A stretch of 64,000 bases of DNA from Akkermansiaceae bacterium UBA3385 (GCA_002358905.1 DEPT01000047.1:130-64129); one strand, 5' to 3'; positions 1 to 8,235 are shown, counted from the first letter of the stretch. A program made the numbers and translations. The notes: a model not told the origin generated them from the letters alone.

Positions 1-53
1 GGGAACTGACCACCTATAAGTACATCATCCACGGTAACGGTCACATCCGTTAA
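1..53 (+). CDS. C-terminal tail of an unidentified protein (partial)
   Basis: An open frame with codons starting at base 3 runs to a TAA at 51-53 and gives the last 16 residues ELTTYKYIIHGNGHIR. The stop lies only 10 bases before the proC start, and the proC ribosome-binding site overlaps it, so the two genes are probably co-transcribed. I do not recognise the tail and assign no function; most of the gene is outside the window. Confidence 0.5.
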   Translation, partial: ELTTYKYIIHGNGHIR

Positions 54-63
54 GGAGGTCTCT

Positions 64-849
64 ATGAAATACGGTTTTATCGGCTGCGGCAACATGGGCG
101 GTGCCATTGCCCGAGGCCTCATCGCCTCCGGCACCTGGCAGACCGCCGACCTTATCTGCACCGCAAAATCAGATTCCGGTCTGGCTCGCATTCAGTCTGC
201 CCTACCCGGTGTTCAGGCCTCCAGGGACAACCGACTGGCCGCACGCGAGGCAGATATCATCATTCTGGCCGTCAAGCCGTGGTTCATCGGCGAAGTCATT
301 GAGGAAATCCGCTCTGTGCTCGACTTCAATCGCCAGCTGATTGTATCAGTCGCGGCCGGTGTCAGCCTGAAGGAAATGGAACTACTTCTTGCCGCCCCAG
401 AGGCACCCGCGATCTTCCGCGCCATCCCGAACACCGCGGTGGAAGTGCTGGATGGTGTCACCTTCATCTGCCGGAAAAACGCCACCGACGAACAGACCGC
501 CCAGATTCACAACTTGTTTGCCGCTCTGGGGTACACCGTGGTCACCGATGAGCAGCACCTCGCTGCCGGCACGGCGCTTGCCTCCTGCGGCATCGCCTTT
601 GCCATGCGCTACATCCGCGCGGCCATGGAAGGCGGCGTGGAGCTGGGGTTCCGCCCCGAGGAAGCCGCCCGCATCGTGGAGCATACCGTGCACGGCGCTG
701 CCAGTCTCCTGCTGCAGAGCGGCCTGCACCCGGAAGTCGCCATCGACAAAGTGACCACCGCCGGCGGCATTACCATCAAAGGCCTCAACGCCATGGAACG
801 CAGCGGATTCACCGCCGCCGTCATCGATGGTTTGAAAGCCAGCAGCTGA
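64..849 (+). CDS. proC: Pyrroline-5-carboxylate reductase
   Basis: This enzyme reduces 1-pyrroline-5-carboxylate to proline with NAD(P)H, the last step of proline synthesis, in the cytoplasm. The 261-residue protein has normal family length. It opens with the Rossmann dinucleotide motif GCGNMGGAIARGL (residues 7-19) and ends with the family signature KVTTAGGITIKGLNAME near residues 235-251. The start is well supported by AAGGAGG at 52-58, one of the few clear Shine-Dalgarno sequences in the window. The neighbour upstream ends 10 bases earlier, and an intrinsic terminator follows. A PutA-like protein that would act in the opposite direction lies at the other end of the window but looks catalytically altered. 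Confidence 0.95.
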   Translation: MKYGFIGCGNMGGAIARGLIASGTWQTADLICTAKSDSGLARIQSALPGVQASRDNRLAAREADIIILAVKPWFIGEVIEEIRSVLDFNRQLIVSVAAGVSLKEMELLLAAPEAPAIFRAIPNTAVEVLDGVTFICRKNATDEQTAQIHNLFAALGYTVVTDEQHLAAGTALASCGIAFAMRYIRAAMEGGVELGFRPEEAARIVEHTVHGAASLLLQSGLHPEVAIDKVTTAGGITIKGLNAMERSGFTAAVIDGLKASS

Positions 850-907
850 AAACTCAAGAGCGCTCACAACATTGTCGGAGCGCGGAACTTTAGTCCCGAA
901 ACACCGG

Positions 908-931
908 AAAGGCCGCCCGAGGGCGGCCTTT
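908..931. terminator. Bidirectional intrinsic terminator between proC and purN
   Basis: AAAGGCCGCCC (908-918) and GGGCGGCCTTT (921-931) form an 11-bp stem with a two-base GA spacer between the convergent genes proC and purN. The T-run is short on both sides, so the strength is inferred mainly from the stem. Confidence 0.75.
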
Positions 932-944
932 CTGCGTTAAAATC

Positions 945-1523
945 TTACAGGCGGGAAATGGCCGAGAGAATGGCCGCGGGGTAGAGGATGTGCTCCTGCA
1001 CCTGGATACGGGCATGCAGGGTCTGCGGGGTATCATCCGGCAGCACAGGCACATAGGCCTGCATCAGGATTTCGCCGGTATCCATGCCGGCATCCACATA
1101 GTGCACGGTGCAGCCGGCCTGCTTAGCACCGGCGTTGAGAGCCTGGGTCCAGGCTTCCACACCAGGGAATGCGGGCAACAGCGCGGGGTGAATATTCAGG
1201 ATGCGGCGGGGGAAGGCCTCCAGCAGCGGTGCTTTCACCAGGCGCATGAAACCGGCCAGGCAGATGAGGTCGATGTTGAGCTCCTGCAGTTTCTTCGCCA
1301 GAGCCTCCTGCACTTCCAGAGGGAACTTGTTCTTGAACCCACCGCAGTCCATGTATTCAGCACGCACACCATGCTGGCGGGCACGTTCCAGAATATAAGC
1401 ATCCTCATGGTCGGAGAGAACAATCACAACCTCGGCATCGAGGCGTCCATCGGCAATGGCATTGAAGATAGACTGGCAATTGGAGCCAGACCCGGAACCA
1501 AGAACAGCAAGGCGGAGACTCAT
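945..1523 (-). CDS. purN: Phosphoribosylglycinamide formyltransferase (GART)
   Basis: PurN transfers a formyl group from 10-formyl-THF to GAR in purine synthesis. The N-terminal nucleotide loop LGSGSGSN, the active-site stretch NIHPALLPAFPG and the downstream MDTGEIL (Asp) are all present, so the enzyme looks intact at 192 residues. An in-frame ATG at 1535 exists, but it overlaps the predicted -10 element (1534-1539). The ATG at 1523, giving MSLRLAVLGSGSGSN, is therefore the better start and leaves a leader of only about 4 bases. The gene is transcribed alone, convergent with proC and downstream of the secY terminator. Confidence 0.93.
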   Translation of the reverse strand: MSLRLAVLGSGSGSNCQSIFNAIADGRLDAEVVIVLSDHEDAYILERARQHGVRAEYMDCGGFKNKFPLEVQEALAKKLQELNIDLICLAGFMRLVKAPLLEAFPRRILNIHPALLPAFPGVEAWTQALNAGAKQAGCTVHYVDAGMDTGEILMQAYVPVLPDDTPQTLHARIQVQEHILYPAAILSAISRL

Positions 1524-1533
1524 AACGCCGCCC

Positions 1534-1561
1534 ATTCTAACGGATATGCAGGATTTGTCAA
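1534..1561 (-). promoter_or_regulatory. Sigma70-type promoter of purN
   Basis: On the minus strand TTGACA (1561-1556), a 16-base spacer and TAGAAT (1539-1534). The predicted start point near 1527 is about 4 bases before the purN ATG. The -35 box sits directly after the secY terminator stem. Confidence 0.7.
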
Positions 1562-1565
1562 TGCA

Positions 1566-1601
1566 AATCAGGCGAGGTTCACTGAAGAACCCCGCCTGAT
1601 T
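1566..1601 (-). terminator. Terminator of the secY/spc operon
   Basis: AATCAGGCG pairs with CGCCTGATT and the inner GGTTC with GAACC, giving a long interrupted stem just after secY. The tract following it on the minus strand is only moderately T-rich (TTTGCATT). Confidence 0.65.
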
Positions 1602-1625
1602 GGTGAAAGATGTGCGCTTCTGCTA

Positions 1626-3101
1626 TCAGCTGGCCAGCACAATGGCACCAGCGAGCACGAAAGCTGCGATAATCACCCAGAGGATAACAACGCCGCGTCC
1701 TTCGGCAGCATCGCCAGTACCCTGCAGGTGGCTGTACTTGCCACGAAGCTTGCCCTTCTTCATGAAACCATCATAGTTCTTCTGAAGCAGAGTGGCCTCA
1801 ACCTGGCGCATCATATCCAACAGCACACCCACAAGAATGAGCAGAGAGGTGCCGCCGAAGAACTGGGTCACCAGCATGGGCAGACCACCCCACACGGAAA
1901 GAAGGCTCGGCAGGAAGTAAATCAGAGTCAGGAACAGAGAGCCGGAGAAGGTCAGGCGGGACATGGTGGCATCCAGATACTGAGCCGTGGGAGGACCGGG
2001 ACGCACGCCGGGAATGTAGCCACCGCTACGCTTCAGATCCTCGGAAATCTGCTGGGGCTGGAACATCGTCGCCACCCAGAAGTACGAGAAGAAGTAAATC
2101 ATGACGGCGGATATGATGTAGTAGGGGAAATCATTCGGAGAAAGCCAGTTAGCCACCACTGCGTGTACCCAGCTGTCCTGGGAGAACATCTGCTGCACCA
2201 GCATCTGCGGCAGAGCAAGAATAGCTGTAGCGAAGATAACGGGCATCACGCCGGAGTAGTTGAGCTTAAGCGGCAGATACTGCGTGCCACCCTGCATCAT
2301 CTTGCCATGGCCAACAACACGCTTGGCATACTGCACCGGAATGCGGCGCTGTGCCTGGCTCACGATAACCACAAGAGCCACCACAAGCACCATGAAGAGA
2401 ATAAGGGCAACCATGCCCAGGGAACCCAGCGGATTCACCTCGGTGCCCTTCATCACGCAGGTCTTCCATGCCACAGCAAAGGCACCGGGCAGAGCGTGGA
2501 TGATATTCACGGAAATGATAAGAGAGATACCATTACCCACACCTCGTTCCGTAATCTGGTCACCAATCCACATGAGGAACATGGTGCCGGTCACGATGAT
2601 GAAAATGGTGGTAAGGGTGAAAATAATGCCGGGATTCATCACCAGGTCATTGGCATTCAAACCAATGGTGGAGGGGTTGCGCAGGGTCTGCGTCAGGAAA
2701 TACCCTTGGATGATAGCAATGATGATAGCCAGGATACGGGTGTACTTAGTCATCTTCTGGCGTCCGCCTTCCTCGCGCATCATCTTCTGCCAGGAAGGCA
2801 GAACAGCACCCATGAGCTGGGTCATAATGGAAGCGGAAATGTAAGGCATGATACCCAGAGCAAAAATACCGCACTGCTGCAGACCACCACCGGAGAAGAT
2901 GGTGAGAATGGAACCAAGCGCACCAAGGGGGCTGTCCCCTTCCTTGGAGGCTTCGGCCACGCAACGGGCCAGCTCGTTTACGTCAACGCCCGGAAGCGGC
3001 AGATGCACACCAAGGCGCACGATAACAATCATGGCCAGGGTGAAGAGGATGCGGCTCCGGAGCTCCGGTACCTTCATGGTATTCGCGAATGCTGAAATCA
3101 T
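1626..3101 (-). CDS. secY: Protein translocase subunit SecY
   Basis: SecY is the channel-forming subunit of the Sec translocon in the inner membrane. The 491-residue protein starts MISAFANTMKVPELRSRI, typical of the family, and shows the expected series of about ten hydrophobic segments, including the plug-region motif LPGVDVNELA near residues 36-45. It is somewhat longer than the 443-residue E. coli protein. It is the last gene of the spc-type operon, but it is separated from rplO by 218 bases that contain two hairpins, where the genes are usually close together. The usual downstream rpmJ/rpsM genes do not follow; a terminator and purN do. Confidence 0.96.
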   Translation of the reverse strand: MISAFANTMKVPELRSRILFTLAMIVIVRLGVHLPLPGVDVNELARCVAEASKEGDSPLGALGSILTIFSGGGLQQCGIFALGIMPYISASIMTQLMGAVLPSWQKMMREEGGRQKMTKYTRILAIIIAIIQGYFLTQTLRNPSTIGLNANDLVMNPGIIFTLTTIFIIVTGTMFLMWIGDQITERGVGNGISLIISVNIIHALPGAFAVAWKTCVMKGTEVNPLGSLGMVALILFMVLVVALVVIVSQAQRRIPVQYAKRVVGHGKMMQGGTQYLPLKLNYSGVMPVIFATAILALPQMLVQQMFSQDSWVHAVVANWLSPNDFPYYIISAVMIYFFSYFWVATMFQPQQISEDLKRSGGYIPGVRPGPPTAQYLDATMSRLTFSGSLFLTLIYFLPSLLSVWGGLPMLVTQFFGGTSLLILVGVLLDMMRQVEATLLQKNYDGFMKKGKLRGKYSHLQGTGDAAEGRGVVILWVIIAAFVLAGAIVLAS

Positions 3102-3240
3102 GGTTTCCTGGGTTGTTAAGAGTTTTGAAGTCTGTAGTGCAGCGATGATCGTGCGGGCAGCCCGGCATGCAGCTGTTATTCACGCACGGAATTGATGCTT
3201 AGAAAAGTAGGCAACTTTACGAAAATCATCCCCTTTTCTT

Positions 3241-3311
3241 ACACAGTTGCCGGGCAGCGCTGCGCTGCCCGGCTCTGTGTCAAGTTTTTGCAAAGGCTCA
3301 TTGCTGAGCCT
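3241..3311 (-). other. Two RNA hairpins in the rplO-secY gap
   Basis: Reading on the minus strand after the rplO stop, the first hairpin pairs AGGCTCA with TGAGCCT (3294-3311) and is followed by TTGCAAAAACTTG. The second is much stronger: GCCGGGCAGCGC and its complement (3249-3273), extended by ACACAG/CTGTGT (3241-3246 with 3275-3280). They may be attenuators, processing sites or partial terminators controlling how much secY is read relative to the ribosomal genes. The rest of 3102-3319 contains no gene I can support. Confidence 0.55.
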
Positions 3312-3319
3312 GAACCTTT

Positions 3320-3778
3320 TTACTGGGCACTGAGCACCGTGAGGGTGCCACCGGCGGCCTCGATCTTGGCAGCAACAGAAGCGCTGGCGAAATCGACGGT
3401 CACGTTCAGAGCCTTGGAAAGGTTGCCATTGCCCAGAAGCTTCACAGCGTCGGCCTGGCCCTTCACGAGCCCCATGGCGCGCAGTTCGTTCTCGGTAACC
3501 GTAGCACCGGCTTCAAAGAAAGCTTCAAGCTGGTTCAGGTTAACAATGGCGATGGTGGACTGGAAGCGGGCGTTGTTGAAGCCCTTCTTCGGCAGACGAC
3601 GATGAAGGGGCATCTGACCACCTTCGAAGCCGGGGCGGATGGAGCCACCGGAACGAGCCTTCTGGCCCTTGTTGCCCTTGCCGCAGGTCTTACCCAGGCC
3701 GGAGCTTTCACCGCAACCGAGGCGCTTCTTGCGATGCTTGGCACCCGGGTTCGGCTGGAGATTGTCGAGAGTCAACAT
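3320..3778 (-). CDS. rplO: 50S ribosomal protein L15
   Basis: L15 is a large-subunit protein with a glycine-rich basic N-terminus and a globular C-terminal domain. The 152 residues include the classic N-terminal LQPNPGAKHRKKRLGCGE and the following GKTCGKGNKGQKAR stretch that threads into 23S rRNA. It lies directly after rpsE with only 32 bases between them, so rpmD (L30), which normally sits there, is absent. Confidence 0.95.
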   Translation of the reverse strand: MLTLDNLQPNPGAKHRKKRLGCGESSGLGKTCGKGNKGQKARSGGSIRPGFEGGQMPLHRRLPKKGFNNARFQSTIAIVNLNQLEAFFEAGATVTENELRAMGLVKGQADAVKLLGNGNLSKALNVTVDFASASVAAKIEAAGGTLTVLSAQ

Positions 3779-3810
3779 GATTCTTGAATATCTATGGTTG
3801 GTGGTTTAAA

Positions 3811-4446
3811 TCAGATGGAAGCGTCCTTCTTCTTCTTGCCACGGGCGGAGAGCACCTGGTCAGCAGTGCGCATGCTGAGCATGGCCTGCATGGTGGCCTT
3901 CACCACGTTTGCGGCATTAGAGGAACCCAGAGACTTGGCGATGATGTTGCTCACGCCGGCAGCCTCAAGCACGGAACGCACCTTAGCGCTGGCCACAAGA
4001 CCGGTACCGGAAGCTGCAGGCTTCAGAACGATCTTGGCGCCACCGAACTCGCTGTATACCTCGTGCGGAATGGTGTCGTTCACCACGGTCACCTTCTTCA
4101 TTGCACGCTTGGCAGCGTCGGTACCCTTGCGGATAGCGTCGGAAACTTCATTGGCCTTGCCGAAGCCGTAGCCAACCTTGCCCTTCTGGTCACCCACAAC
4201 GATGAGGGCGGAGAAGGAGAAGCGACGACCACCCTTAACAACCTTGGCGCAACGGTTCACGTACACAACTTTCTCCATCAGCTGAGGACCTTCCTCAACG
4301 GGAGCCTCGTTGCGGCGACCACCTTCACGGCGGGGACCACGACCAGGACGGTTGCTATCGCGACGGGGACCACGTCCACCACGCTGCTGCGGGGCGGGAG
4401 TAGCCTGTGTCTCTTCGGCCGGAGCTTTCGTTTCTTCAGTGTTCAT
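3811..4446 (-). CDS. rpsE: 30S ribosomal protein S5 with RG-rich N-terminal extension
   Basis: S5 helps form the mRNA entry region and supports decoding accuracy. The conserved double-stranded-RNA-binding-like domain and the C-terminal S5 domain are recognisable from about residue 55 (LMEKVVYVNRCAKVVKGGRRF). The protein is 211 residues against about 167 in E. coli. The extra N-terminal 50 residues are low complexity, rich in Gln/Pro then Arg/Gly (RGGRGPRRD, RGPRREGGRR). Such RG-rich tails usually bind RNA and are disordered. The gene is between rplR and rplO. Confidence 0.95.
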   Translation of the reverse strand: MNTEETKAPAEETQATPAPQQRGGRGPRRDSNRPGRGPRREGGRRNEAPVEEGPQLMEKVVYVNRCAKVVKGGRRFSFSALIVVGDQKGKVGYGFGKANEVSDAIRKGTDAAKRAMKKVTVVNDTIPHEVYSEFGGAKIVLKPAASGTGLVASAKVRSVLEAAGVSNIIAKSLGSSNAANVVKATMQAMLSMRTADQVLSARGKKKKDASI

Positions 4447-4466
4447 TTTCTATAAACCTTTCTTCT

Positions 4467-4817
4467 TTAGAATTTCAGACCAGCCTCACGAGCGGCATCG
4501 GCCAGAGCCTTAACCTTCCCGTGATAGAGGAAACCACCGCGGTCAAATACAACCTCAGTGATACCAGCGGCCAGTGCGCGCTCACCAACGAGGGCACCCA
4601 CCTTAGCGGCGGTTTCCAGGTTGGCCTTCTTCAGCTCAAGCTGCTTCGTGCAAGCGCTGCAGAGAGTAACACCCTTGGTGTCATCGATCACCTGGGCATA
4701 TACATGCTGGTTGGAGAAACTTACAGCCAGACGGGGACGCTCAGGCGTACCGGCAAGCTTCTTGCGGATACGCGTATGAACGCGGGCACGGATGGCTTTG
4801 CGATTGATAGTGCTCAT
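4467..4817 (-). CDS. rplR: 50S ribosomal protein L18
   Basis: L18 binds 5S rRNA in the central protuberance with L5. The 116-residue protein has the family features: basic N-terminus RARVHTRIRKKLAGTPERPRL, the SNQHVYAQVIDD strand, and the C-terminal FDRGGFLYHGKVKALADAARE motif. Its length is normal and it sits between rplF and rpsE in the standard order. Confidence 0.96.
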   Translation of the reverse strand: MSTINRKAIRARVHTRIRKKLAGTPERPRLAVSFSNQHVYAQVIDDTKGVTLCSACTKQLELKKANLETAAKVGALVGERALAAGITEVVFDRGGFLYHGKVKALADAAREAGLKF

Positions 4818-4858
4818 ATTCTTCTAATAAACTTTTAAAGGGTTTGAGATGATAATGA

Positions 4859-5398
4859 TTACTTGCCAACGCTCTTGCCTTCCTTGCGGCGGATGTACTC
4901 GCCCACATAGTGGACACCCTTGCCCTTGTACGGCTCGGGGGGATAGTAACCGCGCACCTCTGCTGCGAACTGACCGACAAGCTGCTTGTCGATACCTGCC
5001 ACCGTCACCTTGGTGTTGTCGGCCACCGTTACGGTAAGACCGGCGGGGATGGGGTGAAGGATGGGGTGGGACTTACCGAGAGCCAGGTCGAGCACATTGC
5101 CCTTCACAGCGGCCTTCAGACCCACACCTACGATTTCAAGCTTCTTTTCAAAGCCCTTGGAGACACCCTCAATCATGTTGGCGATGAGGGAACGGCTGGT
5201 GCCGTGCAGAGCACGAAGCTGACGATCCTCGCTGGCGCGGGAAACGGTCAGAACATCGCCTTCCTGAGCGGCGGAGATACCGGCAGGCATCGTCCAGCTG
5301 AGCTCACCCTTGCCACCCTTTACGGTAACATCTGCACCGTTAATCGTCACGGTCACGCCGGCGGGAACGGTGATAGTCTTTTTACCTACTCGAGACAT
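4859..5398 (-). CDS. rplF: 50S ribosomal protein L6
   Basis: L6 lies near the GTPase-associated centre of the large subunit. The protein starts MSRVGKKTITVPAGVTV and carries the C-terminal signature PEPYKGKGVHYVGEYIRRKEGKS. At 179 residues it has normal length, with the two-domain repeat architecture of the family. It is between rpsH and rplR in the operon. Confidence 0.97.
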   Translation of the reverse strand: MSRVGKKTITVPAGVTVTINGADVTVKGGKGELSWTMPAGISAAQEGDVLTVSRASEDRQLRALHGTSRSLIANMIEGVSKGFEKKLEIVGVGLKAAVKGNVLDLALGKSHPILHPIPAGLTVTVADNTKVTVAGIDKQLVGQFAAEVRGYYPPEPYKGKGVHYVGEYIRRKEGKSVGK

Positions 5399-5425
5399 AT
5401 TATTATATCAGGTCAGGGGTTAATG

Positions 5426-5827
5426 TTACCATACGAGAGCGATAAGCTCGCCACCAATCTGCTGCTTGCGAGCCTGAGCGCCCGTCATCATGCCGCGAGA
5501 GGTGGAAACGATGGAGATACCAAGGCCGTTCATCACGGTCGGAATCTCGGCGGAGGGAACGTATACACGACGGCCCGGCTTGGACACGCGCTTAACGTCC
5601 GTTACAATGGACTTACCCTCGTTCGTGAACTTGGTCTTGACCTTGATGGCCTTGTCCTTGCCTTCACCAACGATCTCGTAGCTCCAGATGTAGCCTTCAG
5701 CCTGCAGAATGCGGGCGATCTCAGCCTTGATGCTGGAGTAAGGAGCGGTGAAGACCTCATTGCGGGCGATGCCGGCGTTCTTCACGCGGGTGAGGAAATC
5801 TGCGATAGGATCACTTAATACTGCCAT
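5426..5827 (-). CDS. rpsH: 30S ribosomal protein S8
   Basis: S8 binds the central domain of 16S rRNA and is a translational repressor of the spc operon in E. coli. The 133-residue protein shows DPIADFLTRVKNAG at the start and the C-terminal STSRGMMTGAQARKQQIGGE signature. Only 13 bases separate it from rplE, so rpsN (S14), which usually lies between the two, is missing here. Whether S8 autoregulates in this lineage is not visible from the sequence. Confidence 0.97.
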   Translation of the reverse strand: MAVLSDPIADFLTRVKNAGIARNEVFTAPYSSIKAEIARILQAEGYIWSYEIVGEGKDKAIKVKTKFTNEGKSIVTDVKRVSKPGRRVYVPSAEIPTVMNGLGISIVSTSRGMMTGAQARKQQIGGELIALVW

Positions 5828-5840
5828 AATCGTAATTTAG

Positions 5841-6413
5841 TTAGGCGTTTTCTTCAGTCTTCTTGGTGGGCTTGCGGAAGGGGATACCCAGCTCAGCAAG
5901 CAGGTCGCGACCCTCTTCGTCCGTGTTAGCGGTGGTTACAAAGATGATGTCGAAACCGATGTTACGCTTGATCTGATCCAGTTCAATCTCAGGGAAGATG
6001 GACTGATCAGGAATACCGATGGCATAGTTACCGCGGCCGTCAAAGGACTTGGTGGGCAGGCCACGGAAGTCGCGAATGTTGGGGGCAGTAATGTTGATGA
6101 AGCGATCGAGGAACTCCCACATCTGGGTGGAACGCAGCGTCACACGGGCGCCGAGGACTTCACCCTCGCGGAGTTTGAAGTTAGCTACGCTCTTGCGAGC
6201 ATAGGTCATAGCCGGCTTCTGGCCGGTGATCTTAGCGATTTCAGCAACAGCATCCTCAACAGCCTGCTTGCGGTCGGGGTGCTTGCCCATGCATGTGGTC
6301 ACCACAATCTTTTCAAGACGGGGAATCTGATGCACGTTGGCATAGTTGTGCTTCGCCTGGAGGGCCTTGGTGACCTTCTCCTTGTAGTATGTAAGCAATG
6401 TAGGTGTGCTCAT
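5841..6413 (-). CDS. rplE: 50S ribosomal protein L5
   Basis: L5 binds 5S rRNA and contacts the P-site tRNA. The 190 residues include the signature region YAKHNYANVHQIPRLEKIVV (around residues 17-37, with A18/K19 variation) and the conserved stretch RDFRGLPTKSFDGRGNYAIG. The C-terminal tail is charged (RKPTKKTEENA). The 74 bases between it and rplX contain no gene or structure I can support. Confidence 0.96.
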   Translation of the reverse strand: MSTPTLLTYYKEKVTKALQAKHNYANVHQIPRLEKIVVTTCMGKHPDRKQAVEDAVAEIAKITGQKPAMTYARKSVANFKLREGEVLGARVTLRSTQMWEFLDRFINITAPNIRDFRGLPTKSFDGRGNYAIGIPDQSIFPEIELDQIKRNIGFDIIFVTTANTDEEGRDLLAELGIPFRKPTKKTEENA

Positions 6414-6487
6414 AATATTAGCGGGTCAGCTCTTGTTAATAAGTTAGTTCAGTGATGGCTTAAGCGCGGAGTTTCAGCCTTTCGGCA

Positions 6488-6712
6488 TCAGCTCACTTTC
6501 TTCACATTGGAGATGTGGATGGCGCCGTCGATTTCCTTGATGCCGCCTTCAGGGTCAGCTTCGGTGGGCTTAGTAGCCTTCTTGAGGATGCGGGCACCCT
6601 CAACCGTTACAGTCTGCTTCTTGGCATTCACGGAAAGAACAACACCACGCTTGCCCTTGTTCTTGCCGGCGATAACTTCTACGTTATCACCTTTCTTCAC
6701 GTGGGTCTTCAT
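6488..6712 (-). CDS. rplX: 50S ribosomal protein L24
   Basis: L24 starts large-subunit assembly through its KOW domain. The protein has 74 residues, shorter than E. coli L24 (104) but with the full KOW core: VKKGDNVEVIAGKNKGKRGVV (residues 5-25). It is the first gene of this ribosomal operon and has its own promoter and a structured leader. The usual upstream rplN does not precede it; the next gene upstream is a MATE transporter on the same strand. Confidence 0.94.
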   Translation of the reverse strand: MKTHVKKGDNVEVIAGKNKGKRGVVLSVNAKKQTVTVEGARILKKATKPTEADPEGGIKEIDGAIHISNVKKVS

Positions 6713-6744
6713 CGTTTGTGTTTTCTTTATATGTGTTTAGTCCA

Positions 6745-6760
6745 CACTACACCTGTAGTG
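6745..6760 (-). promoter_or_regulatory. Leader hairpin upstream of rplX
   Basis: CACTAC and GTAGTG pair around a four-base loop, a few bases after the predicted transcription start. It could be a ribosomal-protein autoregulatory site or a 5' stabilising stem; the sequence alone does not decide this. Confidence 0.45.
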
Positions 6761-6770
6761 CGGGGCACCC

Positions 6771-6799
6771 ACTATACGCTTATCCTACTCTCACGTCAA
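6771..6799 (-). promoter_or_regulatory. Strong sigma70-type promoter of the spc-type operon
   Basis: Minus strand TTGACG (6799-6794), 17-base spacer, TATAGT (6776-6771). It is the best match to consensus near the operon and gives a leader of about 50 bases before rplX. Confidence 0.85.
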
Positions 6800-6838
6800 G
6801 CAAAATAACGCGACTTTTCTTCCCTTCCCTGTATTTTT

Positions 6839-8185
6839 TTATTCAGGAAGCGTAAAAACACACTTGCGGGCCAGGCAGAAGCGCCAGCTGAGAAGCAGTG
6901 CGGTAATACTGAGAGCTACCACAAAGCTCACCCAGGCGCCCATGGCTCCCAGTGCCGGGACCAGCCAATCCGTACGAATGAGGATGCAGGCCAGAGGGAA
7001 ACCAACCACCCAGTATGAGAACATATTCACCCAGGTAATCGCCTTGGTATCATGACAACCACGCAGCAGGCCACTCATCAGCGCCTGGTGTGCATCCGGC
7101 AGCTGGTAGATAGCGCACATGACCAGCAACATGGCAGCTGTATCAATAATGGCCGCATCATCTGTATAACAAGCTATGATTTCTTTACGGAAGAAAATAG
7201 TCAGGACAGCAGAGAGCACCACAACCAACAGCATGAAACTGACGCTGGTGCGCAGCAGCGCATTGAAGCGGGAGACATCTCGCGCGCCCACATGGAATGC
7301 AGAACGAATTGAAGCCGCCACACTCAGCGATAGCGGAAACATGAAGAGCAAGGCGGAAACATTGATAGCAATCTGATGCGCGCCCACTGCCATCACACCA
7401 AGCGGAGCAATAACCAGGGTCACGATGCAGAAGAAACTCATCTCACACAGGGAGGCAACCCCCAACGGAGTACCTTTGGAGAAAATATCGCGCACCACAC
7501 GCCATTCAACTGCGCGATTTGCCCACATGTGCACCAGATTGCGGCGGTAACGCGGATAGACCACCATCAACACAATCAGAGCCGCCGCCATCAGGTAATG
7601 TATCAGCGTAGTAGTCAGACCACAACCCGCACCACCCATGGCAGGGATGGAGCCCCAACCAAAGACAAATATATAGTTAAGGGGTATATTAAGCAAAAGC
7701 CCCATGCAGGAAATAAGCATCGCCGGACGCGTGTGTCCGTATCCTTCGAAATGCCCCTGCAACACTCGAATCATAACGCTGGCCGGAACGGCAAATATGA
7801 GAAAATGAAGATAATCCTGTGCAACCTGAACCATGCAAGCGTCATCACTCACCAGGGCAAACACCTCACGTCCGGCAAGCAGGGCAACAACCTCCACAAT
7901 CATGAGAAAAACGGCCAGAAGCTTTGCATTGTTAAGCAACAACCCAACCTTTCCCTCACAGCCTGCCCCAAGGAGTCGGGAAACCATGGGGCCGATAATG
8001 GTTAGAACAGCTCCCACAGCAACCATAATCGGAACCGTTACGGATGTACCGAGAGCAACGCCGGCCAACTGCTCCGGCCCGGCCTGCCCCGCCACAACAG
8101 TATCCACTACCCCCATGCCCATGTTCATGAGATTTGCCAGATACAAAGGAACCATGAGCGCAAGCAAACGCTTAAGCTCACCCAT
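6839..8185 (-). CDS. MATE-family multidrug/metabolite efflux transporter
   Basis: MATE (NorM/DinF-type) carriers export cationic drugs or metabolites in exchange for Na+ or H+ across the inner membrane. The 448-residue product has about twelve hydrophobic segments. It begins with ELKRLLALMVPLYLANLMNMGMGVVDTVVAG, typical of the first MATE helix. The frame extends upstream to 8251, but that overlaps the tRNA-Glu terminator (8236-8265). In-frame ATGs at 8218, 8212 and 8185 remain possible, and 8185 gives the usual short cytoplasmic N-terminus. The substrate cannot be told. Confidence 0.88.
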   Translation of the reverse strand: MGELKRLLALMVPLYLANLMNMGMGVVDTVVAGQAGPEQLAGVALGTSVTVPIMVAVGAVLTIIGPMVSRLLGAGCEGKVGLLLNNAKLLAVFLMIVEVVALLAGREVFALVSDDACMVQVAQDYLHFLIFAVPASVMIRVLQGHFEGYGHTRPAMLISCMGLLLNIPLNYIFVFGWGSIPAMGGAGCGLTTTLIHYLMAAALIVLMVVYPRYRRNLVHMWANRAVEWRVVRDIFSKGTPLGVASLCEMSFFCIVTLVIAPLGVMAVGAHQIAINVSALLFMFPLSLSVAASIRSAFHVGARDVSRFNALLRTSVSFMLLVVVLSAVLTIFFRKEIIACYTDDAAIIDTAAMLLVMCAIYQLPDAHQALMSGLLRGCHDTKAITWVNMFSYWVVGFPLACILIRTDWLVPALGAMGAWVSFVVALSITALLLSWRFCLARKCVFTLPE

Positions 8186-8235
8186 ATCCACCCATTTCCG
8201 TAAAATGCCCATCTCCATGCAGATACTGTAAAACA

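Noticed and set aside
990..3095. 701-codon plus-strand open frame opposite purN and secY
   Set aside because: It is antisense to two clear genes, its composition is His/Gln/Gly-rich as expected from complement of hydrophobic codons, and no domain is recognisable.
3278..3283. TTGACA-like box before secY on the minus strand
   Set aside because: A -10 at the right distance would fall inside the GC-rich hairpin and does not match consensus.
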